From QHXM01 sp032160705 (lineage in GTDB: Bacteria; Acidobacteriota; Blastocatellia; Pyrinomonadales; Pyrinomonadaceae), in the NCBI GenBank assembly GCA_032160705.1, contig JAVHVE010000024.1, positions 26,040-90,039 on the forward strand: a DNA stretch of 64,000 nucleotides, read 5' to 3'. Under the pieces are notes generated by a model. It searched no databases and was not told where the DNA came from. It saw nothing but the letters and a program-made list of their open reading frames with translations. Made by a program: the position numbers and the translations under genes. This document shows positions 18,474-26,918 of the stretch, piece after piece (the stretch's first letter is position 1; each line of letters begins with the position of its first letter).

Positions 18474-18700
18474 CTCCGATATACCGGCCTTGCATCCCGC
18501 CCCGGTCATCTTCCACGCCGCTCCAGCCCTCTCCCGCGCCGTTATAACCGTCTTCCACCTCGATACGACCGATTTTCGACCTGCTATGACCATCTTTCAC
18601 TGCGATATAAGGAGCTTTCCCCCGGATATAAACGGCTTTTACCCCGATATGGCCGACTTTCACCCTGATATGAGCCGCCAGCGCACGGATATAACGGTCT
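18474..18700. repeat. Degenerate 24-bp tandem repeat
   Basis: About nine units of 24 bases share a GATATnnnCG ... TTTCACCCC-like pattern on the plus strand. Both strands stay open (plus 18412-18702, minus 18448-18798), because 24 is a multiple of three and the repeat lacks stops. The minus translation shows an eight-residue pattern (YIRGKAPY, IAVKDGHS, IGVKAVYI). No ribosome site or anchoring domain supports a gene in either frame. Confidence 0.65.
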
Positions 18701-18870
18701 GATGCCGCACGCGAAGCCGCTTTCACGCTAAAACCGCCCAAAAACGGCCATAAATAAGCCTCATCCACAAAAATCGCCCTTTCACACGCACCACCCAAAC
18801 GACTCCTGTCTTGAATTTTGAGCTTTGAACCTTAGAAACTACTGACCTGAAAATCCTGTGAGAAAAGTAA

Positions 18871-18912
18871 GGCCGCCGTCTCTGTGGGAGTGACGGCGGC
18901 CTCTCGCTGCAC
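18871..18912. terminator. GC-rich hairpin, possible terminator
   Basis: GGCCGCCGTC (18871-18880) pairs perfectly with GACGGCGGCC (18892-18901). The T-tract is weak, so the call and direction are uncertain. Confidence 0.5.
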
Positions 18913-19255
18913 AAGCCCGCTCCCACCCTTAAGCAGACGTGCAGCGGCAGGAGCGCCGGAGCCTCACCCTCCGCGCTCCCCGACAAACTCTTTCACCTGT
19001 GGCTTTAGTGAGGCCATAAAGTTGATGTGAAGAGAGCGCGCTCTTTGGTAAGATGGGCGCGCACGCGTTCTAGTCTTTGACACCAAGGCAACGGCACATG
19101 CGACGGCTCAACCCTCAACCTCAAGACGAGTAGATGAGCATCGCCGTTGAGTATGAAAGGTTCATTCTCACGGCGAACAGGTTGAACGAACGCATATTAT
19201 ACATATTCAAGTATAATAGCAAGCCGTTCTTTGTCTTATCGGGAGGTTGCTCCTG

Positions 19256-19537
19256 ATGGGCAAAGGGATACGTCCGAAGCCGGAACGTCTTGCCGAGAAG
19301 TTGCGCGTGATTCGACTTGCTTTCGGTTTATCTCAAACCGAAATGCTCAAGCGTTTAGGAGTTGAAGACCTGATTACATATCATCGGATTTCCGACTATG
19401 AGTTAGGCAAGAATGAGCCACCGCTAATGATTCTCCTGCAATACGCTCGCGCGGTAAATGTCAGCACAGATGTTTTGATTGACGATGATCTGGACTTGCC
19501 CGCTAGATTACCGAGCACGCCGAAACATAAGCGCTAA
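19256..19537 (+). CDS. XRE-family helix-turn-helix regulator
   Basis: A 93-residue DNA-binding protein. The ATG at 19256 is placed 9 bases after GGAGG; a TTG at 19247 would overlap that site. The HTH spans about residues 12-66: LAEKLRVIRLAFGLSQTEML, then HRISDYELGKNEPPLMILLQYARAVNVSTDVLIDD. It lies 300 bases before cas8 on the same strand, with TATAAT at 19212-19217. It may control itself or the cas operon, but no operator shared by both promoters was recognised. Confidence 0.8.
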   Translation: MGKGIRPKPERLAEKLRVIRLAFGLSQTEMLKRLGVEDLITYHRISDYELGKNEPPLMILLQYARAVNVSTDVLIDDDLDLPARLPSTPKHKR

Positions 19538-19578
19538 TCAGCAGCGCGCTGTTCGGACACCACCCGGCAATTTTTCCA

Positions 19579-19607
19579 TTGACCCTTACAAAGAGCAGTT
19601 GTATCAT
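19579..19607 (+). promoter_or_regulatory. Candidate promoter of the cas8-cas7-cas5-cas3 operon
   Basis: TTGACC (19579-19584) and TATCAT (19602-19607) are separated by 17 bases. A 5' leader of about 220 bases would precede cas8. Confidence 0.55.
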
Positions 19608-19836
19608 CTGCGCGATTCGTCGCTCAATTACTCTAAACCGACCTGACTCCCGGCTTCTCGGTTACTTGTTCGGACGCGCTACTCCCATACGCATTACTTA
19701 GCCCGTCCAATCACGTATCGCTCATCGTTCAAAGGCTAATAAAAGAGAGCGCACACCCCGCGCCGTGCTGCAAAACAGCATTCAGCAATTTCCGGCTCTC
19801 TATTATCCAAACTCTTATTGACGGAGCATTACGATT

Positions 19837-21672
19837 ATGGAATTTTTGCCAACAGGAAATCCTTTTGTTGACACCGGAATGTATGCGATGCAAGCGCGAG
19901 CCAGCGAGCTTCATCACAACGAAGAGATAGACGTTTTAACGTCTGAATTGCTGAAAGAAGTTTTGGGTGATGGGAGATGGATAGCGCAAACAAATAGGAG
20001 GCTAAATTCCTTCTTTATGGTTTTTATGAACTCGCTGCTCGTCAATCCATCCTCGAATAGAGATGCACTGAAAAAGGGATCAGGAAAGCGAGGCTTTTTA
20101 AGCGAGAGTGATAAAGGGTGGCAAATTTATGTTAGCACCCTCATTAGATTACGCGATGAATTGCTACTACAACCTTCTGATGCCGTAAAAAATTGCGAGT
20201 CATGCGGAGACCGTCCTGCCTCACGTGTTGTTGATGCAATAGGGCGTGATTATTTCCCTCTTGCTGGAAGTCCCGGTAATGATGCTCAAGCTTTACCATC
20301 TGCGAGTCGTTCGCCGCGACTTTGTGCATTCTGTTTACTAGCAGTTCATTGGCTACCAGTTGGAGCAGTTGTTTATAGTGATGGGAAGCGGTCATTCCTT
20401 GCTTGCTTTCAATTTACTGATGCAAGTCTCTCTCAGGAAGTCACTGAAAATATTTATAGGGAAAACAGCAGACGGTTATCGAGCAAAAGCATTAATGAGC
20501 AAGTAGCAGTTTCCGGTTCTTCGGAGGGTAAAACTCCATCCGCTAAAATTTTGATTCATCAAATGCAGCAACTCCAATTGCGACGAAAGCGGGAAAATCT
20601 ATCGTCCGACGTTACGCTAAACATTTGGAAATTTAATAATTTTGGTGACAAACCTGATTCAGATTTAGTTGAGATTCTTAATCCGGCGTTACAGTTTCTT
20701 TGGGAAGCGGCGCGCGTGCATTACAGCGAAGTGATGGAATTATTAAAGCACGAAGATTCAAAGAAGCCGGGCACGCATTTGCTGACGGCGATAGAACAAC
20801 AACGAGACTACAGCAGCTTCTATCCGCAAAAGGGGCACAAGGGCGCGGGCGCAGGCGCAGGCAAACTTGTTTCAACAGATCTTTATGAGCTTTATCAAAC
20901 ACGAATCATGCGACGGATGCCCGCCGCGTTGAGAGTCGCGCGCCGCCTCGCTCAAGTCGTTTATGCAAGACTCAAAGACGGCGATAAAAAAGCTGGTAAG
21001 TTTTTAGAGAAGCTATTGAAAGAGAATCCACGCTGGACGAAGGATAAAGAGATTCGTCCGAAATTGCGTGGCGTGCTGGTTGATTTGGCAGAGCGCGGGG
21101 AATTAACGCTTGATGAATACGCACAATTATTTCCGGCGCAAAATCTCGAAGGCGTGATTGATGTAACGGAAGCGCGCGAGTTGTGGCGAATGCGCGGTCA
21201 AGCCGTGCGCCCATCTGCCGACGGTTGGACGCCGTTTTGGTTCTATCTGCACCATGTTGCAACCAAACAGGAAGAGAGTTTCAGCGGTGTAAACGAATCA
21301 CAAAACGCAACTTCAACAGATGCGAACGGAGATTTAGCGATGTTCACAAACCCGAAGATTCAGACCTTCGCTCAAGATGTTTTTGATCTTTATCTCGAAC
21401 ATAAGGGTGGGGACGACAAGGCGCGCGGCGTGGCGTACATCAAGAAATATATCCTCGATGGATTCGCGCACCGCAAAATTACTACAGAACATCTACGACG
21501 CTGGTTCTATAAACTGGCGGAAACTCGTGAAGATTACCGCCTTGAGGACTGGGATGCGCTGTGCCGCGATGAACAAGGGCGCGATGCGACAGGCGAGTTG
21601 CGCTTTCAATTGCGGCTTGAACTTACGAATCTGTACCGCCAAGCGATGCAATCATTGACCGAAGCAAACTAA
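19837..21672 (+). CDS. cas8: Type I-B Cascade large subunit Cas8 (Cst1-type, CXXC-CXXC)
   Basis: A 611-residue first gene of the interference operon. It has the paired CXXC motifs that name the Cst1 family: CESC (C120, C123) and CAFC (C163, C166), likely a zinc site. The large subunit of Cascade recognises the PAM and recruits Cas3. The C-terminal helical part (FAHRKITTEHLRRWFYKLAETREDYRLEDWDALCRDEQG) is consistent with a fused small-subunit-like domain. The stop is followed after 14 bases, including a ribosome site, by cas7. Low similarity among Cas8 proteins makes the exact subfamily less certain than the role. Confidence 0.85.
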   Translation: MEFLPTGNPFVDTGMYAMQARASELHHNEEIDVLTSELLKEVLGDGRWIAQTNRRLNSFFMVFMNSLLVNPSSNRDALKKGSGKRGFLSESDKGWQIYVSTLIRLRDELLLQPSDAVKNCESCGDRPASRVVDAIGRDYFPLAGSPGNDAQALPSASRSPRLCAFCLLAVHWLPVGAVVYSDGKRSFLACFQFTDASLSQEVTENIYRENSRRLSSKSINEQVAVSGSSEGKTPSAKILIHQMQQLQLRRKRENLSSDVTLNIWKFNNFGDKPDSDLVEILNPALQFLWEAARVHYSEVMELLKHEDSKKPGTHLLTAIEQQRDYSSFYPQKGHKGAGAGAGKLVSTDLYELYQTRIMRRMPAALRVARRLAQVVYARLKDGDKKAGKFLEKLLKENPRWTKDKEIRPKLRGVLVDLAERGELTLDEYAQLFPAQNLEGVIDVTEARELWRMRGQAVRPSADGWTPFWFYLHHVATKQEESFSGVNESQNATSTDANGDLAMFTNPKIQTFAQDVFDLYLEHKGGDDKARGVAYIKKYILDGFAHRKITTEHLRRWFYKLAETREDYRLEDWDALCRDEQGRDATGELRFQLRLELTNLYRQAMQSLTEAN

Positions 21673-21686
21673 GGAGCTAAAGACCG

Positions 21687-22853
21687 ATGAGTAACAACGG
21701 AAACAATCAATTGACTCACATTACCGGAACTTTCTTGATTCATGCCGAAGGCTCTTTCTTGAATGGAGCGGGACTCGACACGTCGGGTGAGTTCCGTAAC
21801 TTCGTGTTACCGAAAACATACAGCGATGGGCGCAACCGCGTGCCTTATGTTTCATCACAAGCATGGCGGCGTTGGCTACGCACGACTTTCAGAGATGAAA
21901 ACCCGAACGAGCCTGCCGCCGAAATTAAAGTCTTGAGCAAAAATGCGAAAGGCAATCCCGACAAAATCGGAACGCAAATGAATCCGATTGAGTTTGTTGA
22001 AGATGACATCTTCGGCTACATGCGCGCGGCGCAGGGTCAAGGACGAGCAAAGGAAACGGAAGCCAGCGAAGATGATTTGGCTTTAGAGTTGGACGCGGAA
22101 GAAGCCGTAGAAGATTCAGAGCCAAAAAGCAAAAAGAAAAGCAAAACCGAAAGAGTCAGCTCCGTGATGCGTCCGTCGCCTTTTTCATCTTCGATTTTGA
22201 AATCTTTACGCAATAGCGGCTGGCAAGGCGATGATGAGGGCTATGTGCATCTGAAGGAAGGCACACCGCTTCCTTACAAAACCCGTTTCTATAACACTCA
22301 TTTACAAGGCGTTTTCGGTTTGAACTATGCGCGTTTAGGAGTGTTTCGCAACGAAGGCGACCGCGTAGAATTGGACGAGGCGTTAGTCAAACAATACCTC
22401 GCAGAGAACAAGATTCGCGCGAACGAAAAGAATGAGAATGTTTATGAAGTCATTGACAACAAGCGAAGTGACCGCGCAGCGATGATTTTGCGCGCGTTGT
22501 CAATCTTGCGCGGCGGCGCGAAGCAGGCGCAGTTCGGTACAGACGTTGCGCCGAAAGCGATCATCATCGCCGGACTCAACTGCGGCAATCTTATCTTTAA
22601 TGATTTGTTTGAGGAGAAAGATGGAATGCCCACTATAAAACTCGGCGCGCTTAAAGAGACGATTGAAGATTACCGCCGTCGCCTCGCAACGTCTGTCTTT
22701 ATCGGGGTGCGTGATGGTTACTTACATTCACAGAATGAAACGGACTTGCGCTCGTGGGCAGGTAATGGGCAAATGAACGGAAGCAACGTGCGTGTGTCGA
22801 GTCCGATCACAGCCGTCGAGTCTTTAATCGAGCAACTGAATCAAGCTGTCTGA
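21687..22853 (+). CDS. cas7: Cascade backbone protein Cas7 (Cst2/DevR type)
   Basis: A 388-residue RAMP protein that polymerises along the crRNA spacer. The N-terminus (ITGTFLIHAEGSFLNGAGLD) and the segment LPKTYSDGRNRVPYVSSQAWRRWLR match the Cst2/DevR family, which includes the Myxococcus DevR regulator. A charged, lysine/glutamate-rich insertion lies at about residues 113-160 (SKKKSKTERV). A typical glycine/aromatic stretch follows (THLQGVFGLNYARLGVF). It starts behind AAGGAG and is the second gene of the operon. Confidence 0.9.
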   Translation: MSNNGNNQLTHITGTFLIHAEGSFLNGAGLDTSGEFRNFVLPKTYSDGRNRVPYVSSQAWRRWLRTTFRDENPNEPAAEIKVLSKNAKGNPDKIGTQMNPIEFVEDDIFGYMRAAQGQGRAKETEASEDDLALELDAEEAVEDSEPKSKKKSKTERVSSVMRPSPFSSSILKSLRNSGWQGDDEGYVHLKEGTPLPYKTRFYNTHLQGVFGLNYARLGVFRNEGDRVELDEALVKQYLAENKIRANEKNENVYEVIDNKRSDRAAMILRALSILRGGAKQAQFGTDVAPKAIIIAGLNCGNLIFNDLFEEKDGMPTIKLGALKETIEDYRRRLATSVFIGVRDGYLHSQNETDLRSWAGNGQMNGSNVRVSSPITAVESLIEQLNQAV

Positions 22854-22868
22854 AAGGAGTTGTAAACA

Positions 22869-23543
22869 ATGAAACTCCTGCACGCACGGCTTGAAGGATG
22901 GACAGCGACGTTTCGTTTGCCGCTCATCTATTCCGGCACGGGGCTGACCGCGCCCGTGCCGCCTTTCAGCACTCTGCTCGGACTCATCGGCAATCTTGCA
23001 GGGCGCGAGATTGCGCCGGATGAGACACGCATCGGCTATGTTTTTCGCAGCAATGGCACGGCTTATGATCTTGAGACGACGCGCCGCTTGGAAATGGATA
23101 AGAAGTCTGGACGATTGAAAGCGCAGAGCGTCCCCGGCATCGTGCGCCGTCAATTCCACGTCCGCCCGTCGCTTGATTTGTATCTTGACAATCTAGCCTT
23201 ACGCGAGGCGTTCGAGTCTCCACAGAACGTGCCGTGTTTGGGGCGTTCGCAAGACCTGGCGTGGATTACACAAATAGAGAAAGTTGAAGCAGAGCCTTGT
23301 GAGTCTGGAACTGTGCGCGGAACGCTCGTACCGTTTCCGCAAGCGGGCGCAAGCGGCGTGATCTTGGCTTTGCCGGATTACTTAATCAATAATCGTAGAG
23401 GATACACGCGCGAAGTCGGGCGCGTGTCAAAGTTTCTCGCCGTGCGTTACGAGAATCCCTCGCCGATTGAGCGCGCAGACCTCTACTGTGTCAACGATTC
23501 AAAGGACAGCAGCGTAATTTATCTGCGCTCGCTCGTCGCTTGA
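22869..23543 (+). CDS. cas5: Cascade protein Cas5
   Basis: A 224-residue RAMP protein that caps the 5' handle of crRNA in Cascade. The N-terminal strand-loop TATFRLPLIYSGTGLTAPVPPF followed by STLLGLIGNLAGREI is the conserved Cas5 entry. It starts 15 bases after cas7 behind AAAGGAG. Cas6 is encoded elsewhere, so Cas5 is not expected to process crRNA here. The length is normal for a Cst-type Cas5. Confidence 0.88.
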   Translation: MKLLHARLEGWTATFRLPLIYSGTGLTAPVPPFSTLLGLIGNLAGREIAPDETRIGYVFRSNGTAYDLETTRRLEMDKKSGRLKAQSVPGIVRRQFHVRPSLDLYLDNLALREAFESPQNVPCLGRSQDLAWITQIEKVEAEPCESGTVRGTLVPFPQAGASGVILALPDYLINNRRGYTREVGRVSKFLAVRYENPSPIERADLYCVNDSKDSSVIYLRSLVA

Positions 23544-23567
23544 AGGTGCAAAAAGTTAGGGCAAAGT

Positions 23568-25940
23568 ATGGGCCAGACGGTTCACACGCATCGTGACTTA
23601 TGGGCGAAAAGCCTGGACAAAAGCGCGAACGCTCTTGGTGATGGCGAAAGCTTATTGCAACACTCAGTCAACATCACAACCGTTGCTCGTCAGCTATGCC
23701 GCCAATTACCGTTTCCCGAAAGTGAACGCGCGGATTACGAAGAAGTCTTGCTTCAAGCGGCAGCGTTCCATGATTTGGGTAAGGCGGCGACGGGCTTTCA
23801 ACGCATGTTGCGTGAGGGGCGCAAGTTTATCTGGAAGCATCGCCACGAGACACTTTCAACCGTGCTGGCATACAAGCTTAATCCGCAACTCGACCCATGC
23901 GCCCTTTTCGCAGTTCTCACGCATCACCAAAGCATTCCTAACGACGGTATCTCTGGTGACGGGGAAAAGTGTCTGCCGCCGACGGAACTCCCGCCGGACT
24001 TCGGAGGATTATTTGAGTCAAGGGATTGGCAGCAAATGCTCGCAGAGTTACGCTTAAACTGGGAATCGTTGCAGGATGTCGTGGCGCGTTTAGCACGCGT
24101 ACTCAAACGCCCGCTCGCAGAACTGTCGCCGGACACTCCGTTGTTTGAATTGGGAATAGAACCCGTCTGGCTTGATAGAAGCGCGCGAAAGCAACGCAGA
24201 ATCCCCGACGAACAAAAGTGGCGCGCAAGCCTTTTGCGCGGACTGCTAATCACCAGCGATCATCTGGCGTCCGCGATTGACCCGCGCACAAGCGCGCATC
24301 CGAAGCCGCTTGGAATCCCGCGTCTGACGGACTACTCCGAAATAATCAAAGAGAAAGAATTGCCGAAAGGCGTGTCGCTTTTGCCTTTTCAGCAACACAC
24401 TGCGAACATGGAGGGCGATGCGATTTTGAAAGCTCCGACCGGCTCCGGCAAAACGCTCGCCGCGTTGCTTTGGGCAGCGCACAATCAAGTAGAGAACGGG
24501 AGATTTTTTTACATTCTGCCTTACACTGCGAGCATCAATGCAATGGCTGACCGCATCAAGTGCATCTTTGATGCGAAATCTCCTGATGAAGAAAAGAGAC
24601 GGGGAAAAGTTGACGACTCTTTGGTTGGCGTATTGCATCATCGGAACGCCGATTATCTTTTCCGCTCGATGGAGAATGAGGAAGGTGCGCAGCAGCGCAA
24701 TAAATCCGCGCGCCATCTGAGCAGCTTAGCGCGCGAGATGTACCACCCAATCAGAGTCTGCACGCCACATCAGATTTTGCGATTCGCGCTTTGTGGGCGC
24801 GGTTGGGAAACAGGACTTTCAGAGTTCCCACGCGCCTGTTTCGTTTTCGATGAAATTCATGCTTTTGAGCCGTTGCTTGCTGGATTAACACTTGCAACAG
24901 TGCGTTTGCTGAAGCGTATGAACGCACGCATCCTGTTTGCTTCTGCCACTATTCCGCGCTTTCTCGAAGAAATTATCAAAAGAGAAGTCAACATGAGTGA
25001 TGCCGATGTGATAGCTCCTGACCCGAACGATGAGCTTGATGCTGCGGTGTGCGATAAAGTGCGCCATCAAATTGAAGTTCGCAACGGTTCATTGCTCGAC
25101 AATTTACCTTTCGTCATTGATGAGATACACGCGAGCAGAGAAACTGCGCTCATCGTTTGCAATCACGTTGCGACAAGCCAGCATATTTTTGAGCGACTGC
25201 AAGGTAAATTTAATGTAATGCTGCTTCACTCACGATTCAACGGTGAGGATCGCAATCGCATTGAGAAGGCGATAACTAGCGAAGAAAAACCGACTGTTTT
25301 AGTTGGCACACAAGCCATCGAAGTCTCGCTCAATATTGATTATGATCGCGGCTATACCGAACCCGCACCCGCTGACGCGCTCGGTCAACGCTTCGGGCGT
25401 ATTAACCGCAAGGGCAATCTTCCGCAGCCTGCGCCCGTCGTTGTTTTCTCCAAGCCTTCAGCCGGATACCTGTACGATCAAATCCTGACTGATAAAACCG
25501 TTGATCTTTTGCGCGCCATTGGTGAACTAACGGAAGCAGAACTAACAGACCTTGTGGATAAGGTTTATGAACAAGGCTATCCACAGAGTGCGGCGGAAGA
25601 TTTTAATAATGGCAATAACAATTCGCATATCAACTGTTTTGAGAGCGAAATCATCGCCGGAACATATCGCCAATGGACTGATGATATTTTTGAACAGACT
25701 GATGGACAAGTTGACGTACTGCCGGATTCATTGCTCACTGAATTTATCGAGCGACGAAAGCAAAAACGATTCATCGAAGCCTCACAGTTGCTTGTCCCTA
25801 TCCGTGCCGGACAAAAATTTAAAGCCTTAAAGATGGATGCGCTACGTTACGACGAGGATTTAAGAGAATATATTACCAACCTCGCTTATGATTCAGAAGT
25901 TGGTTTGAAATCAGACGAGCGTTCATCAACTATCTTTTGA
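23568..25940 (+). CDS. cas3: CRISPR helicase-nuclease Cas3 (HD plus SF2 helicase)
   Basis: A 790-residue Cas3 recruited by target-bound Cascade to nick, unwind and degrade DNA. The N-terminal HD nuclease shows LLQHSVNIT, AAAFHDLGKA (H68, D69) and WKHRHETLS. The helicase shows Walker A LKAPTGSGKTLAALL (about residue 287), Walker B VFDEIHAF (about 426), FASATIPRF, GTQAIEVSLNIDYD and LGQRFGRINRKG (about 606). A C-terminal region follows the usual Cas3 layout. It starts 24 bases after cas5. Confidence 0.95.
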   Translation: MGQTVHTHRDLWAKSLDKSANALGDGESLLQHSVNITTVARQLCRQLPFPESERADYEEVLLQAAAFHDLGKAATGFQRMLREGRKFIWKHRHETLSTVLAYKLNPQLDPCALFAVLTHHQSIPNDGISGDGEKCLPPTELPPDFGGLFESRDWQQMLAELRLNWESLQDVVARLARVLKRPLAELSPDTPLFELGIEPVWLDRSARKQRRIPDEQKWRASLLRGLLITSDHLASAIDPRTSAHPKPLGIPRLTDYSEIIKEKELPKGVSLLPFQQHTANMEGDAILKAPTGSGKTLAALLWAAHNQVENGRFFYILPYTASINAMADRIKCIFDAKSPDEEKRRGKVDDSLVGVLHHRNADYLFRSMENEEGAQQRNKSARHLSSLAREMYHPIRVCTPHQILRFALCGRGWETGLSEFPRACFVFDEIHAFEPLLAGLTLATVRLLKRMNARILFASATIPRFLEEIIKREVNMSDADVIAPDPNDELDAAVCDKVRHQIEVRNGSLLDNLPFVIDEIHASRETALIVCNHVATSQHIFERLQGKFNVMLLHSRFNGEDRNRIEKAITSEEKPTVLVGTQAIEVSLNIDYDRGYTEPAPADALGQRFGRINRKGNLPQPAPVVVFSKPSAGYLYDQILTDKTVDLLRAIGELTEAELTDLVDKVYEQGYPQSAAEDFNNGNNNSHINCFESEIIAGTYRQWTDDIFEQTDGQVDVLPDSLLTEFIERRKQKRFIEASQLLVPIRAGQKFKALKMDALRYDEDLREYITNLAYDSEVGLKSDERSSTIF

Positions 25941-25968
25941 CATTTATTCGGACACCCTTCACGGAGTT

Positions 25969-26088
25969 ATGACAAAAGAAAATGAATCAAAACAACTGCC
26001 CACATTCACCGGCACGGAAGTCGGCTATTACTTCATCTGCCCGAAGAAACGAGTAGAATTGAAATGTAATCATTTCCTTAAGTCTTAA
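25969..26088 (+). pseudogene. Truncated cas4 copy (39 residues)
   Basis: The ATG at 25969, behind ACGGAG, begins a peptide whose residues 10-27 (LPTFTGTEVGYYFICPKK) are those of the intact Cas4 at 26919. The DNA of the shared part (26005-26050 versus 26952-26997) differs at only three of 46 bases. After that the frame runs into the CRISPR-repeat-like unit and stops at TAA 26086-26088. It lacks the nuclease core and the C-terminal cysteines. It marks where the TA module and mini repeat unit entered, or were duplicated into, the start of cas4. Confidence 0.82.
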
Positions 26089-26130
26089 CGACCTGTCGCG
26101 GCTTAATCGAACCAATGTGGAATCAATGCG
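26053..26130 (+). ncRNA. CreA/CreR-like degenerate repeat-spacer-repeat unit
   Basis: 26053-26065 matches the last 13 bases of the CRISPR repeat with two changes and keeps the handle as ATTGAAAT. 26066-26100 is a 35-base spacer-like segment. 26101-26126 matches the repeat again (GCTT-AATCGAACCAATGTGG then AAT), with one deleted G and a diverged 3' end. The orientation matches the array. A partial first repeat, one spacer of normal length and a degenerate second repeat is the layout of CreA antitoxin RNAs and CreR guides in cas operons, which direct Cascade to repress a nearby promoter. The target and expression are unknown. Confidence 0.7.
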
Positions 26131-26169
26131 CGATGGTCACTTGATGAGCGTAAGACGAAAGGAAAGAGC

Positions 26170-26436
26170 ATGGCGGAATTAACCATTGAGTTGCCCGAAG
26201 AGATTGAGCGGCAGCTTGAAGCGGCATGGGAGAATCTGCCGCGCCGCGCGCTGGAGGCAGTGGCTGTTGAGGGTTACCGTTCGGGGGCGTTGACCAGAGG
26301 GCAGGTCGGAAGTCTGCTTGAGCTGAATTTCTGGGAGACCGAAAGCTTCTTGAAGGAGAGAGCGGCTTTTCTTCAGTATACTCTCGAAGACCTTGAACAA
26401 GACAGGCTCACACAACAGCGCCTGCGCTCAAAATGA
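26170..26436 (+). CDS. UPF0175-family antitoxin
   Basis: An 88-residue protein opening ELTIELPEEIERQL, with the family core EAVAVEGYRSGALTRGQVGSLLELNFWETESFLKER. This is a small HTH-like fold found as the antitoxin partner of DUF3368 PIN toxins. It starts 10 bases after AAGGAAAG. Its last bases overlap the toxin start (ATGA), as in translationally coupled TA pairs. It would bind and neutralise the toxin and may repress the shared promoter. Its place inside a cas operon is unusual. Confidence 0.85.
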   Translation: MAELTIELPEEIERQLEAAWENLPRRALEAVAVEGYRSGALTRGQVGSLLELNFWETESFLKERAAFLQYTLEDLEQDRLTQQRLRSK

Positions 26437-26915
26437 TCGTCGTTTCAGACACCTCGCCGCTCAACTACTTGATCCTGATCGGACAGGCGTGGCTTCTGGA
26501 AGAGTTGTATGAGCGGGTGATGATTCCACAGGCTGTCTGGGCGGAGTTACAGAACATCGCCGCACCCGCTCCGGTTCTAGAGTGGGTGGCGAATCTCCCC
26601 GCCTGGGTTGAGGTTCATGAAGTCCCTGACCCGGACCCAACTTTGAGTCTTGATCCAGGTGAGCAAGAAGCGATCACATTGGCGCAACGGTTAAAGGCTG
26701 ACGTGATCTTGCTGGACGAGCGGAGTGGCCGTGAGGCAGCAACAGCGCGTGGCTTGGCAGTTACCGGCACGCTCGGCGTTCTTGAAGCTGCCGCCGAGCA
26801 AGGATTGGTTGACCTGGCAGCATCTCTCGCGCGGTTGAGACAAACCAGCTTTCGCGCGCCCGCAATTCTTCTGGAAGAGATATTAGAGCGCCACGTGAGA
26901 CGAGAGCAGGAGTAA
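26433..26915 (+). CDS. DUF3368 PIN-domain toxin
   Basis: A 160-residue PIN-fold ribonuclease. The acidic site is visible: VVSDTSPLNYL (D6), DPGEQEAI (E77) and LLDERSGR (D95). DUF3368 proteins are VapC-like toxins paired with UPF0175. The start overlaps the antitoxin gene by four bases, and the stop lies 3 bases before the intact cas4 start. Transcription from the TA promoter would therefore continue into cas4-cas1-cas2, which may make the adaptation genes part of the TA transcript. Confidence 0.87.
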   Translation: MIVVSDTSPLNYLILIGQAWLLEELYERVMIPQAVWAELQNIAAPAPVLEWVANLPAWVEVHEVPDPDPTLSLDPGEQEAITLAQRLKADVILLDERSGREAATARGLAVTGTLGVLEAAAEQGLVDLAASLARLRQTSFRAPAILLEEILERHVRREQE

Positions 26916-26918
26916 TCC

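Noticed and set aside
18412..18798. Protein genes on either strand of the 24-bp repeat
   Set aside because: Both frames stay open because of the repeat period, and neither has a ribosome site or known domain.
19601..19612. Similarity of the cas promoter -10 region (GTATCATCT) to the mini-unit seed (GTAATCATTT)
   Set aside because: The alignment needs a one-base gap in the seed, which Cascade targeting does not tolerate.
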